Origin: Bacteroides fragilis NCTC 9343
GTDB taxonomy: Bacteria > Bacteroidota > Bacteroidia > Bacteroidales > Bacteroidaceae
Assembly (NCBI RefSeq): GCF_000025985.1
Contig: NC_003228.3
Span: 434,001-498,000 of the forward strand
Direction: 5' to 3'
Length of the DNA: 64,000 nucleotides
The notes beneath the pieces are model-generated. The model did no database searches and was not told the DNA's origin. It saw only the letters and a list, made by a program, of their open reading frames with translations. Shown one piece after another: positions 27,377-36,936 of the stretch. The first letter of the stretch is position 1; every line of letters begins with the position of its first letter. Made by a program: the position numbers and the translations under genes.

Positions 27377-28834
27377 TTATGTTAAGTTAATTGTTTTTTT
27401 AATCAAAAAGCACAGACCTATAAAAGTAAACAAGGCATTGAATATCAATAGCTCATAACTGAATTGATAGCCGTGAAACCAAGTCTCCGAATTTTTTTGT
27501 AAGATGAAGCAGAGGATGGGTGAAAGGATAGATACTAATGGGATGTATCGATCGCGTACTTGTCTTTTTGTGAGAATGCCAAAAGCAAACAATCCCAGGA
27601 TGGGGCCATAGGTATAGCTGGCAAGGATATAAACAGCATCGATGACACTGGTGTTATTCAGTAAGTTGAATATGAAAATGACAATTCCCATGACTATGGC
27701 CATGCCGACATGTACCTTCTTACGTGTTTTTCGTACAGTGTCTTCCGTCTTTCCTTTGATTCCCAAGATATCTACAGTGAACGAGGTTGTCAGTGCTGTT
27801 AAGGCCGATCCGGCCGCAGAATAAGCGGATGAAATCAGTCCAATAATGAACAAGATGCCTACGATGATAGGAAAATACCCTCCTGTAGCGATCATAGGGA
27901 AAAGTTCGTCGCTCTTTGCCGGATTTGTGATACCTTGGTGTGATGTGAATGTATAGAGCAGTACCCCCAGCATTAGAAATAAAAGAATGATAAAAAATTG
28001 GGAAATGCCACTGGTAATCATATTCTTTTGTGAGTCTTTAAAGTTTTTGCAACTCAGATTACGCTGCATCATGTCTTGGTCGAGTCCTGTCATAGCTATC
28101 ATTGTAAACACACCGGCCAAAAACTGCTTGAAGAAGTAACGTTTGTCATTCACGTTATCGAAAAAGAACATGTGTGACAAAGCACTATCTGAAACAGTGG
28201 AAAACATTTCTGTGAAACTGAGCTTAAGATCAGTGGAAATGTAGTAAATGCATAATACAACAGATACTATCAGACAGAATGTTTTCAGTGAATCGGTCCA
28301 GATCAACGATTTAACTCCTCCGCGGAATGTGTAGAGCCAAACCAATGCCACAGTGAGAATTACATTCATGATGAAAGGCATGTGGAAAGGTTCAAAAACC
28401 AGAAGTTGCAATGTGAGACATACGAGGTATAAACGTACGGCTGCTCCCAATATTTTGGAAATGAAGAAGAACCATGCGCCTGTTTTATAGGAAGAGGTAC
28501 CGAAACGGTTTTCTAAGTATTCATAAATAGATACAAGGTTCATCCGGTAGAATAAGGGTATCAGAACAAAGGCGATAATAATTTGTCCGGTTACAAATCC
28601 CAATACCATCTGTAGATATGAAAAATTACTGATGCCTACCATACCCGGAACTGATACAAAAGTAACTCCTGATATGCTGGAGCCGATCATGGCGAAAGCC
28701 ACTACATACCAAGCTGATTTGCGGTTACCCACAAAGAAGCCTTCGTTATCAGCCTTTCTTCCTGCAATGTACGAAATGGTAAACAGGATCAGGAAGTAGG
28801 GGGCAATAGTGATTAATACCGCTACAGGTGTCAT
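27377..28834 (-). CDS. sodium:solute symporter (SSS family)
   Basis: A 485-residue inner-membrane protein with about 13 TM helices. SSS hallmarks include GRKADNEGFFVGNRKSAWYV near the start, the GLISSAYSAAGSALTALTTS Na+-site helix and LDQDMMQRNLSCK. The substrate is not readable. Position between the NamZ-like and amidase-like genes suggests a cell-wall sugar, peptide or amino acid. It ends 2 nt before the amidase start and begins 40 nt after the NamZ copy 2 stop. Confidence 0.85.
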   Translation of the reverse strand: MTPVAVLITIAPYFLILFTISYIAGRKADNEGFFVGNRKSAWYVVAFAMIGSSISGVTFVSVPGMVGISNFSYLQMVLGFVTGQIIIAFVLIPLFYRMNLVSIYEYLENRFGTSSYKTGAWFFFISKILGAAVRLYLVCLTLQLLVFEPFHMPFIMNVILTVALVWLYTFRGGVKSLIWTDSLKTFCLIVSVVLCIYYISTDLKLSFTEMFSTVSDSALSHMFFFDNVNDKRYFFKQFLAGVFTMIAMTGLDQDMMQRNLSCKNFKDSQKNMITSGISQFFIILLFLMLGVLLYTFTSHQGITNPAKSDELFPMIATGGYFPIIVGILFIIGLISSAYSAAGSALTALTTSFTVDILGIKGKTEDTVRKTRKKVHVGMAIVMGIVIFIFNLLNNTSVIDAVYILASYTYGPILGLFAFGILTKRQVRDRYIPLVSILSPILCFILQKNSETWFHGYQFSYELLIFNALFTFIGLCFLIKKTINLT

Positions 28835-28874
28835 GCTTTTCAGATTAATGAATGAAATATTTTATTAGGGCTAG

Positions 28875-30044
28875 TCAGTTGTCTTGATAGAGTAGATAAG
28901 GCTTTCGTTGTATCTTGAACCTTTCGACATCTCTTTTCCATCTTGCTTTTATTTCATCAGCACTTTTACCTCCTTCTATCATTTTACGTACATAGTCGGT
29001 ACCGACCAGTAATTCAAAAAAAGGTCTGAAAAAACGATCTCCCATATTCAGATTATGATAGGCGTCAATTAAGTAGTCTAAGTTTATTCCTTTTTTCCAA
29101 ATTTCTTCGTCACTAAGATTACTCAAGTTTACTCCGTGGCATAATTTGTTAAGTTGCGGCGGATTTTTTGCTCCTGGAATACTACGAGGAGTGAAATTGT
29201 AATTGTATCCGGTCATATTAGGATGGCCGTATACTTGAAAAGGTAGAGTGGTGCCACGTCCCAAGCTTACTGGAGTCCCTTCGAAAAGGCAGATGGAAGG
29301 GTATAGATAAATCGCTTTCATGTTCGGTAAGTTAGGCGAAGGAGGAATGGGCAGGCGATACATTGTCTGGTGTGTATAGTTCTTACAAGGAATGACGGTC
29401 ACGTCGCAAATTCGTGAAGAAGGTAGCCATCGTTCGCCATTGACCATCAAGGCAAGTTCGCCTAGTGTCATTCCGTGTACAATGGGGATAGGTAATCCGC
29501 CTACTCCCGATTTATATTTCATATCCAATATTGGTCCGTCAACATAATGGCCATTTGGATTTGGTCGGTCCAGAATCAGTATTTTGCGGTCATATTCTGC
29601 GCAGGCATCCATCAAACGCACCATAGATATATAATAAGTGTAGAAGCGTAACCCCACATCTTGTATGTCTACAATCAATATATCGAACTTTTTCATGGAG
29701 GCTTCACTCGGTTTCTTCGACTTTCCGTTGTAAAGAGAAAGAATGGGTACTCCTGTTTTTGAATCGATTGTACTGGATACATGTTCGCCGGCATCAGCAT
29801 TTCCACGGAAACCATGTTCTGGTGAAAAAATTGCAACTACATTAAAGTTGTTTTCCAATAATATATCCAGCAAGTGCTTATTTCCCACCATTCCGGTGTG
29901 ATTGGAAAATATAGCAATTCGTTTATTTTTTAGAATTGGAAAATATGCTTTAGTCTGCTCAGCACCTATAATTACATCGCTCTTTTGTGCTTGAGCAAAG
30001 AGAGTACTACATAATAAGACGACTATGAGTAGGATCTTTTTCAT
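28875..30044 (-). CDS. DUF1343 protein, NamZ-like exo-beta-N-acetylmuramidase (copy 2)
   Basis: A 389-residue secreted protein starting with MKKILLIVVLLCSTLFAQAQ (signal peptide). An upstream ATG at 30080 in the same frame overlaps the promoter box and is rejected. DUF1343 motifs are KRIAIFSNHTG, FSPEHGFRGN (putative catalytic Glu76-His77), VDIQDVGLRFYTY and LDRPNPNGHY. It is clearly diverged from copy 1 and may prefer a different glycan end or peptide substitution. It has its own promoter, nearly identical to that of susC. Confidence 0.85.
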   Translation of the reverse strand: MKKILLIVVLLCSTLFAQAQKSDVIIGAEQTKAYFPILKNKRIAIFSNHTGMVGNKHLLDILLENNFNVVAIFSPEHGFRGNADAGEHVSSTIDSKTGVPILSLYNGKSKKPSEASMKKFDILIVDIQDVGLRFYTYYISMVRLMDACAEYDRKILILDRPNPNGHYVDGPILDMKYKSGVGGLPIPIVHGMTLGELALMVNGERWLPSSRICDVTVIPCKNYTHQTMYRLPIPPSPNLPNMKAIYLYPSICLFEGTPVSLGRGTTLPFQVYGHPNMTGYNYNFTPRSIPGAKNPPQLNKLCHGVNLSNLSDEEIWKKGINLDYLIDAYHNLNMGDRFFRPFFELLVGTDYVRKMIEGGKSADEIKARWKRDVERFKIQRKPYLLYQDN

Positions 30045-30077
30045 AAAAATAGTATTAGGAGGAAGTTCTTGTTGTAG

Positions 30078-30115
30078 CAAAGATACTTTTTATTTTAATA
30101 TCAAAAACAATTATT
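30078..30115 (-). promoter_or_regulatory. promoter of NamZ copy 2 (shared element)
   Basis: On the minus strand the -7 box is TATCTTTG (30078-30085), giving a leader of about 28 nt. The 38 bp from 30078 to 30115 match 35619-35656 upstream of susC at 34 positions, including TTTTATTTTAATATCAA. This suggests common regulation of the two transcripts. Confidence 0.65.
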
Positions 30116-30192
30116 TAGAAATATTTTATATTATAATTGATAATTTACAGATTGGTTGTTACAGAGTAAAACTTTTTAGCTAAAGGTGTAAA

Positions 30193-30239
30193 ATTCTTCC
30201 TAATTCCATAGCTATCAAGACTATGGAAACAGGAAGAAT
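30193..30239 (-). terminator. hairpin after susD
   Basis: ATTCTTCCT (30193-30201) and TTCCATAG (30204-30211) pair with CTATGGAA (30221-30228) and AGGAAGAAT (30231-30239). This gives 17 pairs with a 2x2 internal loop. On the minus strand a short TTTTA follows. Probable terminator or attenuator between susD and NamZ copy 2. Confidence 0.6.
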
Positions 30240-30264
30240 CTCTGTATTTACCAGGTATGGTTGA

Positions 30265-31962
30265 TTACCAACCCGGATTATTGGGGGCTAATTGTGGATT
30301 TAAAGCTATTTGTCCGGTTGGAATCGGATATAAATAATGTTTTTTATCGTATATACGACTACCATCTTTACTTCCGTCAATATATTTACCAACTTTATTG
30401 GCTTCACAACCATCCATGTCATTGGCTACGTTAGCACCTAAGATGATATCGGGGTATTTGGTTGTATCCAATTTATCGAGTTGATGCCAACGTATTAAAT
30501 CCCAATATCGGTTATCATTATCGAACATCAGTTCACAACGGCGTTCACGACGAATCTCCCAGATTAAATCGCTAACCCCATGGTTATTTGCAGGATCACT
30601 GAAACCGACGATAGGGTTTAGATGTGGTAATCCAGCACGGTCTTTTAGTAAGTTGATAGATTTATCCAAGTCATCTTGAGTGATATTACCTAATTCAGCG
30701 CAGGCTTCCGCATAATTTAAATAAATTACTGACAACCAAAATAAAGGAGCATGAGTATAATTCTTTCCTGATTGACTTCTAAAACCTTCCGGGATAGCTT
30801 CATTATCGTATTTAGCCACTCCATAACCTGTCGAAGAAGTTGATTCCATGCCGGTGTTAAATCGTGTAAATCCTCTGCCATTATACAGGAGTACTGTATC
30901 AATTGTTTGGGCCAGTCGTTTATCCCGGACAGCGAGAATGGCTTTTAAAGATAAATGTCCGTATTGGAAAGGTGCTTCGTCACTTTTATTCAAAGAAGTC
31001 AATGCCATGGGCTTACCATCTTTAAACAGGTAGGATTCGAACGCATTTTTACTCATACCGCTGATTTGAGTGGATGAGCATGTGTAGTCGATAGTGGAGT
31101 GCATGAGTAATCCTTCTTTGTATGCTTTGTATAAAATCATTTCCGGATTACTGCTTAAATCTGTCGAGTTATAATTCCCCTGATAAGAGGTGTTTAATTT
31201 ATAACCTTTGCTCATAACGGCCAGACATGCTTCTTTGCAGGCTGTGAGGTATCTGGCAGCACCTGTTGCATCGGGGGCTTGCTGTCCATCTTCATTTTTG
31301 CGATATTTACGAAAAGTGCCTTCGTAGAGGCATACCTCAGCTTTCATTGCGTTGGCTAATGAACGGCTCCAAGTCGTTTTACTGGGAATATCTTTGATAT
31401 TGGTTACCGCAAAGTCCAGATCTTCCAGCACTTTGTCCATCACCATATCCCGATCCTCGCGGTTGCCATATATTTCTCCTTCATCATTGATGTTAAGTGC
31501 TTTGTCTATCCAAGGTAGATTACCATACATACGTACTAAGTGATAGTATTGCCAAGCTCTCATTAAGCGGGCTACTCCGAGCCAATGATTTTTGGTTGCT
31601 TCGTCCAATGAAGCAACTGTCGGTACATTCTCGAGCATGATGTTAGCGCGGCGAACCTCAATCCAGCCATTTTTCCAGGCAGCACTTGTTGAGGGTGCAT
31701 TGTCCGGATAAGTCCATTTGGCAAAGCTCATTCCGGCTTGATCGTCAGATAATGTCTTGAAATAGAAATCACCGTAACCATTGCCGTTACCATATCCTAA
31801 GAATTGTTCGTAGAATGCATTTGCATATCCGGATATATTTCCTTCACCGGTCCAAAAGTTATCATTGGTAAAAGAGTCCAGAGGACCTTTGTCTAAGATA
31901 CTGTCACAACCGGATACTACAGCCAATGACAGCAGACATGCTATATATTTAATTTTTTTCAT
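30265..31962 (-). CDS. SusD/RagB-family outer-membrane lipoprotein
   Basis: A 565-residue lipoprotein starting at the ATG at 31962 (MKKIKYIACLLSLAVVSGCD, lipobox Cys19). An in-frame upstream extension to 32052 has no signal sequence. The body has the helical TPR-like SusD fold and the usual C-terminal WEIRRERRCELMFDNDNRYWDLIRW (written in parts: EIRRERRCEL, RYWDLIRW). It caps the adjacent SusC barrel and binds the imported ligand, here inferred to be muropeptide or MurNAc-glycan from the surrounding genes. Confidence 0.93.
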   Translation of the reverse strand: MKKIKYIACLLSLAVVSGCDSILDKGPLDSFTNDNFWTGEGNISGYANAFYEQFLGYGNGNGYGDFYFKTLSDDQAGMSFAKWTYPDNAPSTSAAWKNGWIEVRRANIMLENVPTVASLDEATKNHWLGVARLMRAWQYYHLVRMYGNLPWIDKALNINDEGEIYGNREDRDMVMDKVLEDLDFAVTNIKDIPSKTTWSRSLANAMKAEVCLYEGTFRKYRKNEDGQQAPDATGAARYLTACKEACLAVMSKGYKLNTSYQGNYNSTDLSSNPEMILYKAYKEGLLMHSTIDYTCSSTQISGMSKNAFESYLFKDGKPMALTSLNKSDEAPFQYGHLSLKAILAVRDKRLAQTIDTVLLYNGRGFTRFNTGMESTSSTGYGVAKYDNEAIPEGFRSQSGKNYTHAPLFWLSVIYLNYAEACAELGNITQDDLDKSINLLKDRAGLPHLNPIVGFSDPANNHGVSDLIWEIRRERRCELMFDNDNRYWDLIRWHQLDKLDTTKYPDIILGANVANDMDGCEANKVGKYIDGSKDGSRIYDKKHYLYPIPTGQIALNPQLAPNNPGW

Positions 31963-31991
31963 ATAATTCGCTATTAATTGTTTATGGTATA

Positions 31992-34900
31992 TTAGAAAGT
32001 AACTTGTAAACCGAACGATACGGTACGATACATCGGGTCTACTCGTCCCCAAGTTCCATTGCCGTAATCACTGCTTCCGCCATTGGCTATAGCTTCAGAA
32101 GTATTTACTTCCGGGTCTACAGGAGCATTACTCTTATTTATAAGTTCGCAAATATTATTAGCACTGAAATAAACGCGTACTTTATCCATGTAAACTTTAC
32201 GTGTCCAATCTTTTGGTAAGGTATATCCTATAGTCAAATTTTTGAAACGTAGATAGGCCATGTTTACCAGGTATTTACTTTGCGGATAGAAGTTATGATT
32301 ACCTAAATCAAGTACGCTGACTGTACCTTTTCCTGCATTACCCGGCCACATGCGTGGGAAATCAGCATTAGGGTCCGGATTTTCATCTGTCCAATAATTA
32401 GCTTGATTTGCATAAATCGCATCGGCACCACGCATCATTGGCATTACGAAAGCTGATTGTGTCCATGCATCACATTTGCCTACACCTTGAAAGAACATAT
32501 CAATATCTATTCCTTTCCATTCGCCACCCAGACGAAAGCCGTACTGGTAACGGGGAGTGGTATTACCAATCACCTTTAAGTCTCCGTGATCTTTTACCGT
32601 ACCTTCACCTCCATTAATTTCTTTGTCGTTATTCAGATCTTTAAATTTAATATCCCCCGGACCGTAAACAAATCCGTCTTGTTCTAATTTTTTCTGAGAA
32701 GCAATCCCTTCTTTATAAGAACCGTCAGCGTTAAAATCGTCTTTTGTAAAATATCGATCGGTCTCAAATCCCCATATATCTCCATATACTTTACCGCTAT
32801 AGTTTTCATTCAAGAGTTGGCTGTCGTTATCCCATTTGGTGATGACAGTCTTGAAATCACCTATACTGGCATTGGCATATACGTTTACTTCATTGAAATG
32901 ATGACGCCAATCAATACTTAATTCCCAACCACGTGTGCGTAAGGTACCTGCATTGATTTTCGGTGCACCTGCACCTAGCACGTCCGGCATTGTCTGACCC
33001 GGTGCTAACATATCTTTGGTTGTGCGTTGGTACCAGTCAAAAGATATGTTCAATTCGTTATTGAAGAAACCAAAATCACCACCGATATCCAGTGTTTGAA
33101 TACGTTCCCATTTTAAGGTCGGAGAGACCAAAGAAGGAAGATCGTAAGCTACCACTTTGTTACTGCCGTTCAACCAGTGTGTATTGCCGTCTGTTCGTTT
33201 TGAGACAGTTGAAATGTACATGTTGCTACCTACTGCCTGGTTACCGATTTCACCATATGAGGCACGTATTTTGGTGTTGCTGACTACTTTTTTGATGGGC
33301 TCGAAGAATTTTTCCTCACTGATACGATAGCCTACAGAGCCGGAAGGGAAGAATGCCCAGCGATCACTTGATGGGAATTTGGATGAACCGTCGTATCGTC
33401 CGTTCAATTCCAACAACCAGATACCGTTATAATCATAGTTGATGCGTCCGAACCATCCGGCAGTACCCCATTCGTTATGCGTTCCACCTACAGTTTGATC
33501 TCCTGTTGCCAGGTTGAATTCAGGTAGTTTATCATCCAATAGCCCTTTACGTTGTGACCAATGATTCTGATATTCACCTTCTTCAGCATTGGCACCGATC
33601 ATAAAGTTGAAATGGTGGTCTTTTGCAACTGTTAGTTCGTAATTAGCGAATACATTTAATGCGTAAGAATTGTCGCGGACTGAATTCTGATATACCCATG
33701 TATCTCCATTAGCTCCTGCTGCGGTAGTAGGAGTATTTAGTTTACCTCCCCAAGAGTTCCAACATATTACGGGTAATCCTACTGATTTGGTCGTTTTATT
33801 GTTGATATTAAATGTATAATCGGCATTCAAGGTTAACCCTTTGATAATAGTTGCTTTTAAGAAGGCACCTATACGAGTATAAGAGTCATTAGTCTTATCA
33901 TCTCCTGCTTGTTTAAGGTATGCGATATCATTTTTCATATCGATTCCCTGATAAGTACCATAAGGACCGAAGAAACTTCCCCAGCGCCACATATACGTAT
34001 AAGTATTACGGCGGGTATTAGGGGTGGTGTATGCCTTGTCACTATAACTGAAGCGGCCACCGATTTGTAACCAATTTGTTATGTCGGAAGTGACATTCAT
34101 ATTAGCGTTGTATTTATTCAACTTATCCGGGTTGAATGTCATCACTCCTTCCTCGTGATTATAGCCAACGGACAAAAAATAGGATGTTTTCCCACTGGTT
34201 CCCTGTATTGATATATTGTGACTTTGTGCGGGTTTCCAGTCTCGAAACATAATTCCAACCACGTCCCAATCTGCATAATATAGTGCGCTACCATCTTCTC
34301 CCAAATCAAAATCATCACCCGGAATCATTTCGCGATATCCGGCTTTTTTACCTCCGTGTCTTTGCTTCCAAGCTTCAGCTTTTGCTATGAAATTGTCATC
34401 CATGTACATACCGAACAATTCATTCTCGAGATTGGCACGAGTGTTGGCCGCACGCAAAGCTCTGGCCTGTGTAGCTACATCCGGATAGTTCGGAAGTATG
34501 GTTGGTGTATCCCAGGAGAAATTATTGGTATAATTGATTGTGACTTTATCTGTTTTCTTTGCAGATTTTGTTGTTACTAATATAACACCAAATGCTGCTC
34601 TTGTACCATAGATAGAAGTGGAGGCTGCATCTTTCAAAACAGATATATTATCGATATCCTGTGTATTTAAATATGAGATATCGTCCATTGGCACACCATC
34701 TACGACAATAAGCGGGTTACTGGTTGCACTGTTACTCAGTGTTCCGGTACCACGGATAGTCATGGTTGGTTTGCTGTTTAGTTTTCCACTGGTATTAGTG
34801 ATGGTCAATCCCGGTACTACACCTTGCAGAGCTTTGGACACATCGGATTGTGGACGGGCTTCCAAAGTCTTGCTGACATCTACAGTGGATACTGCTCCGG

Positions 34901-35327
34901 TAAGGTTTGCCTTTTTCTGGGTTCCATAACCTACCACTACCACTTCATCTAGTAATTCGTTGTCCTCTTTCAGGACAACTTTCATGCTTTTAGTTGCTTT
35001 CACATCTTGCGGTTGGTATCCTACAAATGTGATTTGCAGAGTGGTACCTACTTTTACATTTAGTGAAAATTTGCCATCCATGTCGGTTACAATCCCATTG
35101 GTTGTCCCTTTCTCTACGACACTGGCACCAATAATCGGTTCGCCGTTTGCATCTACTACTACACCCGTCACGGTTTGTATTTGCATTTGTTCAGTCACCT
35201 TGTAACTACTGCCGGAAGCAGTTTGATTAGCCATTGCATTGCTGCTACCTATAATTAAGGCAGTAATAGCCATGGCTATAAGGAGGTTGCTGTTCGCTAA
35301 TCCTCGTTTCTTGCGATCTTCATTCAT
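31992..35327 (-). CDS. SusC/RagA-family TonB-dependent receptor
   Basis: A 1111-residue outer-membrane transporter. After an N-terminal signal region (LLIAMAITALIIGSSNAMA, about 15-33) comes a carboxypeptidase-regulatory-like domain (VTGVVVDANGEPIIGASVV, about 54-72). The TonB-box region DEVVVVGYGTQKK (about 127-139), a plug domain and a large beta-barrel ending in FGLQVTF follow. With SusD it forms the nutrient import pair of Bacteroidetes. No STN domain, sigma/anti-sigma pair or hybrid two-component regulator gene lies next to it. Confidence 0.95.
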   Translation of the reverse strand: MNEDRKKRGLANSNLLIAMAITALIIGSSNAMANQTASGSSYKVTEQMQIQTVTGVVVDANGEPIIGASVVEKGTTNGIVTDMDGKFSLNVKVGTTLQITFVGYQPQDVKATKSMKVVLKEDNELLDEVVVVGYGTQKKANLTGAVSTVDVSKTLEARPQSDVSKALQGVVPGLTITNTSGKLNSKPTMTIRGTGTLSNSATSNPLIVVDGVPMDDISYLNTQDIDNISVLKDAASTSIYGTRAAFGVILVTTKSAKKTDKVTINYTNNFSWDTPTILPNYPDVATQARALRAANTRANLENELFGMYMDDNFIAKAEAWKQRHGGKKAGYREMIPGDDFDLGEDGSALYYADWDVVGIMFRDWKPAQSHNISIQGTSGKTSYFLSVGYNHEEGVMTFNPDKLNKYNANMNVTSDITNWLQIGGRFSYSDKAYTTPNTRRNTYTYMWRWGSFFGPYGTYQGIDMKNDIAYLKQAGDDKTNDSYTRIGAFLKATIIKGLTLNADYTFNINNKTTKSVGLPVICWNSWGGKLNTPTTAAGANGDTWVYQNSVRDNSYALNVFANYELTVAKDHHFNFMIGANAEEGEYQNHWSQRKGLLDDKLPEFNLATGDQTVGGTHNEWGTAGWFGRINYDYNGIWLLELNGRYDGSSKFPSSDRWAFFPSGSVGYRISEEKFFEPIKKVVSNTKIRASYGEIGNQAVGSNMYISTVSKRTDGNTHWLNGSNKVVAYDLPSLVSPTLKWERIQTLDIGGDFGFFNNELNISFDWYQRTTKDMLAPGQTMPDVLGAGAPKINAGTLRTRGWELSIDWRHHFNEVNVYANASIGDFKTVITKWDNDSQLLNENYSGKVYGDIWGFETDRYFTKDDFNADGSYKEGIASQKKLEQDGFVYGPGDIKFKDLNNDKEINGGEGTVKDHGDLKVIGNTTPRYQYGFRLGGEWKGIDIDMFFQGVGKCDAWTQSAFVMPMMRGADAIYANQANYWTDENPDPNADFPRMWPGNAGKGTVSVLDLGNHNFYPQSKYLVNMAYLRFKNLTIGYTLPKDWTRKVYMDKVRVYFSANNICELINKSNAPVDPEVNTSEAIANGGSSDYGNGTWGRVDPMYRTVSFGLQVTF

Positions 35328-35788
35328 AAAAGATAGATGATTTAATTGTTTTGTTTTTCATTTGATTTCTCAGGAAAATGCAGGTAAAGGTAAAATAGGA
35401 GGGTAGGCTAAGCTATCCTTGGTTTGGATAATTATTTATCATAGGCATTTCATTTAAAGGTTTTAATTTTTATGTTATCTCTATTTGTTTTTAATAAGTC
35501 CTGTTAATCCTTGTTTTTGGCCAGTTTAATTAATATCAATTGGCTTTGTTGATTCTTTTAAGAGATAAATTGTTTATTATTAACAAAGGTTTAGAAACTC
35601 TTTGGAGTTCTACTATGGCAAAGATATATTTTATTTTAATATCAAGAACAAATATTTTATATAATTTAGATTTATATTTGTATATTCACATTATGACGCT
35701 TCTCTGTTTTATAAAAATGATCTGTGAATACATTTATAAGCGATGGTTCTTAAGGTTTAGAAACATTTTTTAGATATTGTGCGCGCTT
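35328..35788. other. 461-nt non-coding leader and promoter region of susC
   Basis: No convincing gene is present. The only longer frame (35540-35773, plus strand) is AT-rich and lacks protein-like composition. The stretch holds the susC promoter at 35619-35656 and would give susC an mRNA leader of nearly 290 nt, long enough for post-transcriptional control. I saw no strong hairpin in it. Confidence 0.5.
35619..35656 (-). promoter_or_regulatory. promoter of susC (shared element)
   Basis: Minus-strand -7 box TATCTTTG (35619-35626), with a TTTG at 35649-35652 about 22 nt upstream as a possible -33 element. The 38-bp block matches the promoter of NamZ copy 2 (30078-30115) at 34 positions. Confidence 0.65.
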
Positions 35789-36637
35789 TTAGGACTCTTC
35801 GATGTTCATGGAGTGAAACTCGATTAAACCATTCATAGGTGTCTCTTCTATAACATCTATCTCTACTCCGAATTCCTGTGCTACTTCTTGTAAAATATCT
35901 GGATACGCATAAGCTAGTGAGCCTACAAAGCGGATGGGATAGTTTATATAATCGTATTGGCATACGTTGCGGTTAAAGAAACTACGGAGATTGTTAGTTA
36001 ATAGGTTATATACATATTCATTATCCATATAATCTCCTAAGAAATACGCAATGGTTCCTAAAAAACGATTAGGGAAAGGAAGATTATATACAGATTCCAT
36101 GACATCATTGACCGAGATACGAAACTTCTCATGAAATTCATTTGCCAATTCTTTGGGAGCTAGTCCTTTAAGAAGGTCAGCTAAAAAAAGTTTTCCAAGA
36201 ACGGCTCCACTGCCTTCATCTCCTAAAATATATCCGGCAGCTTTCACATTTTTGACTATAATTTTACCATCGTAAAAACAGGAATTTGATCCGGTACCCA
36301 AGATACAGGCAATTCCGGCTTCACATTTAAATAAACCACGAGCTGCTGCCAGCAAATCGCTTTCAACCTGAATGGGAGTTTTGAATTGTGCCACTAAAGA
36401 GGCACCTAAGATATTTTTCTTTTCATATGAACTGCATCCGGCACCATAGTAATATACTTGATCCAGTTTTTTTTTGAAGAATGATTCCGGTAGTCCCAAC
36501 CTGACGCTTCTGCTAATTTCTCTTCTAGTCTGGAAGAAAGGGTTTAGCCCTTCGGTAAACACACGTTGTACGAGATGATTGTCTTCAACCAATGCCCATT
36601 CCGTTCTTGTAGAACCACTTTCCGCAATAAGTTTCAT
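35789..36637 (-). CDS. BadF/MurK-type N-acetylhexosamine kinase (paralogue)
   Basis: A 282-residue cytoplasmic kinase starting at MKLIAESGSTRTEW (ATG 36637; an upstream in-frame ATG at 36664 sits in the promoter). It shares the phosphate-1 motif, ACILGTGSNSCFYDG and LGDEGSGAVLGKLF with the kinase at 11030-11866 and is clearly its paralogue. One of the two may serve MurNAc and the other GlcNAc. It lies upstream of susC, on the same strand, separated by the long susC leader. Confidence 0.85.
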   Translation of the reverse strand: MKLIAESGSTRTEWALVEDNHLVQRVFTEGLNPFFQTRREISRSVRLGLPESFFKKKLDQVYYYGAGCSSYEKKNILGASLVAQFKTPIQVESDLLAAARGLFKCEAGIACILGTGSNSCFYDGKIIVKNVKAAGYILGDEGSGAVLGKLFLADLLKGLAPKELANEFHEKFRISVNDVMESVYNLPFPNRFLGTIAYFLGDYMDNEYVYNLLTNNLRSFFNRNVCQYDYINYPIRFVGSLAYAYPDILQEVAQEFGVEIDVIEETPMNGLIEFHSMNIEES

Positions 36638-36661
36638 TTCGCAGCCTTTTTGATTTGGATA

Positions 36662-36669
36662 CAAATATA
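36662..36669 (-). promoter_or_regulatory. -7 box of the second kinase gene
   Basis: Reads TATATTTG on the minus strand, an exact match to TAnnTTTG, 25 nt upstream of the ATG at 36637. No clear -33 box. Confidence 0.45.
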
Positions 36670-36840
36670 TAATATTTTTTGTAATTTGATTTGTTTTGAT
36701 CGGAAAGTTTTTTCATATCAAATAAATGCATTCGGAAATGTAGTTCCCTCTTTGAATGCTTGTGCGGAACAATCTTTTGTTTTTATCCTTGTGTCGGACC
36801 TGATCAAATCATTCTTATTTAATAGATTGTATGAAGTTTA

Positions 36841-36881
36841 TAAAAAGAAAATCTCAGCCGGATTGACTACCTGGCTGAGAT
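36841..36881 (-). terminator. Rho-independent terminator of asd
   Basis: ATCTCAGCC (36851-36859) and GGCTGAGAT (36873-36881) form a perfect 9-bp stem with a 13-nt loop. On the minus strand it is followed by TTTCTTTTTA. It lies 55 nt past the asd stop. Confidence 0.8.
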
Positions 36882-36936
36882 GAATTGAAATATTAAATCT
36901 TATAATGGTTATCTGCGGTTAAATCCGGATTTTAAT

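Noticed and set aside
35540..35773. A 77-codon plus-strand frame in the susC leader
   Set aside because: Antisense to the promoter region, low-complexity AT-rich composition, no family likeness.
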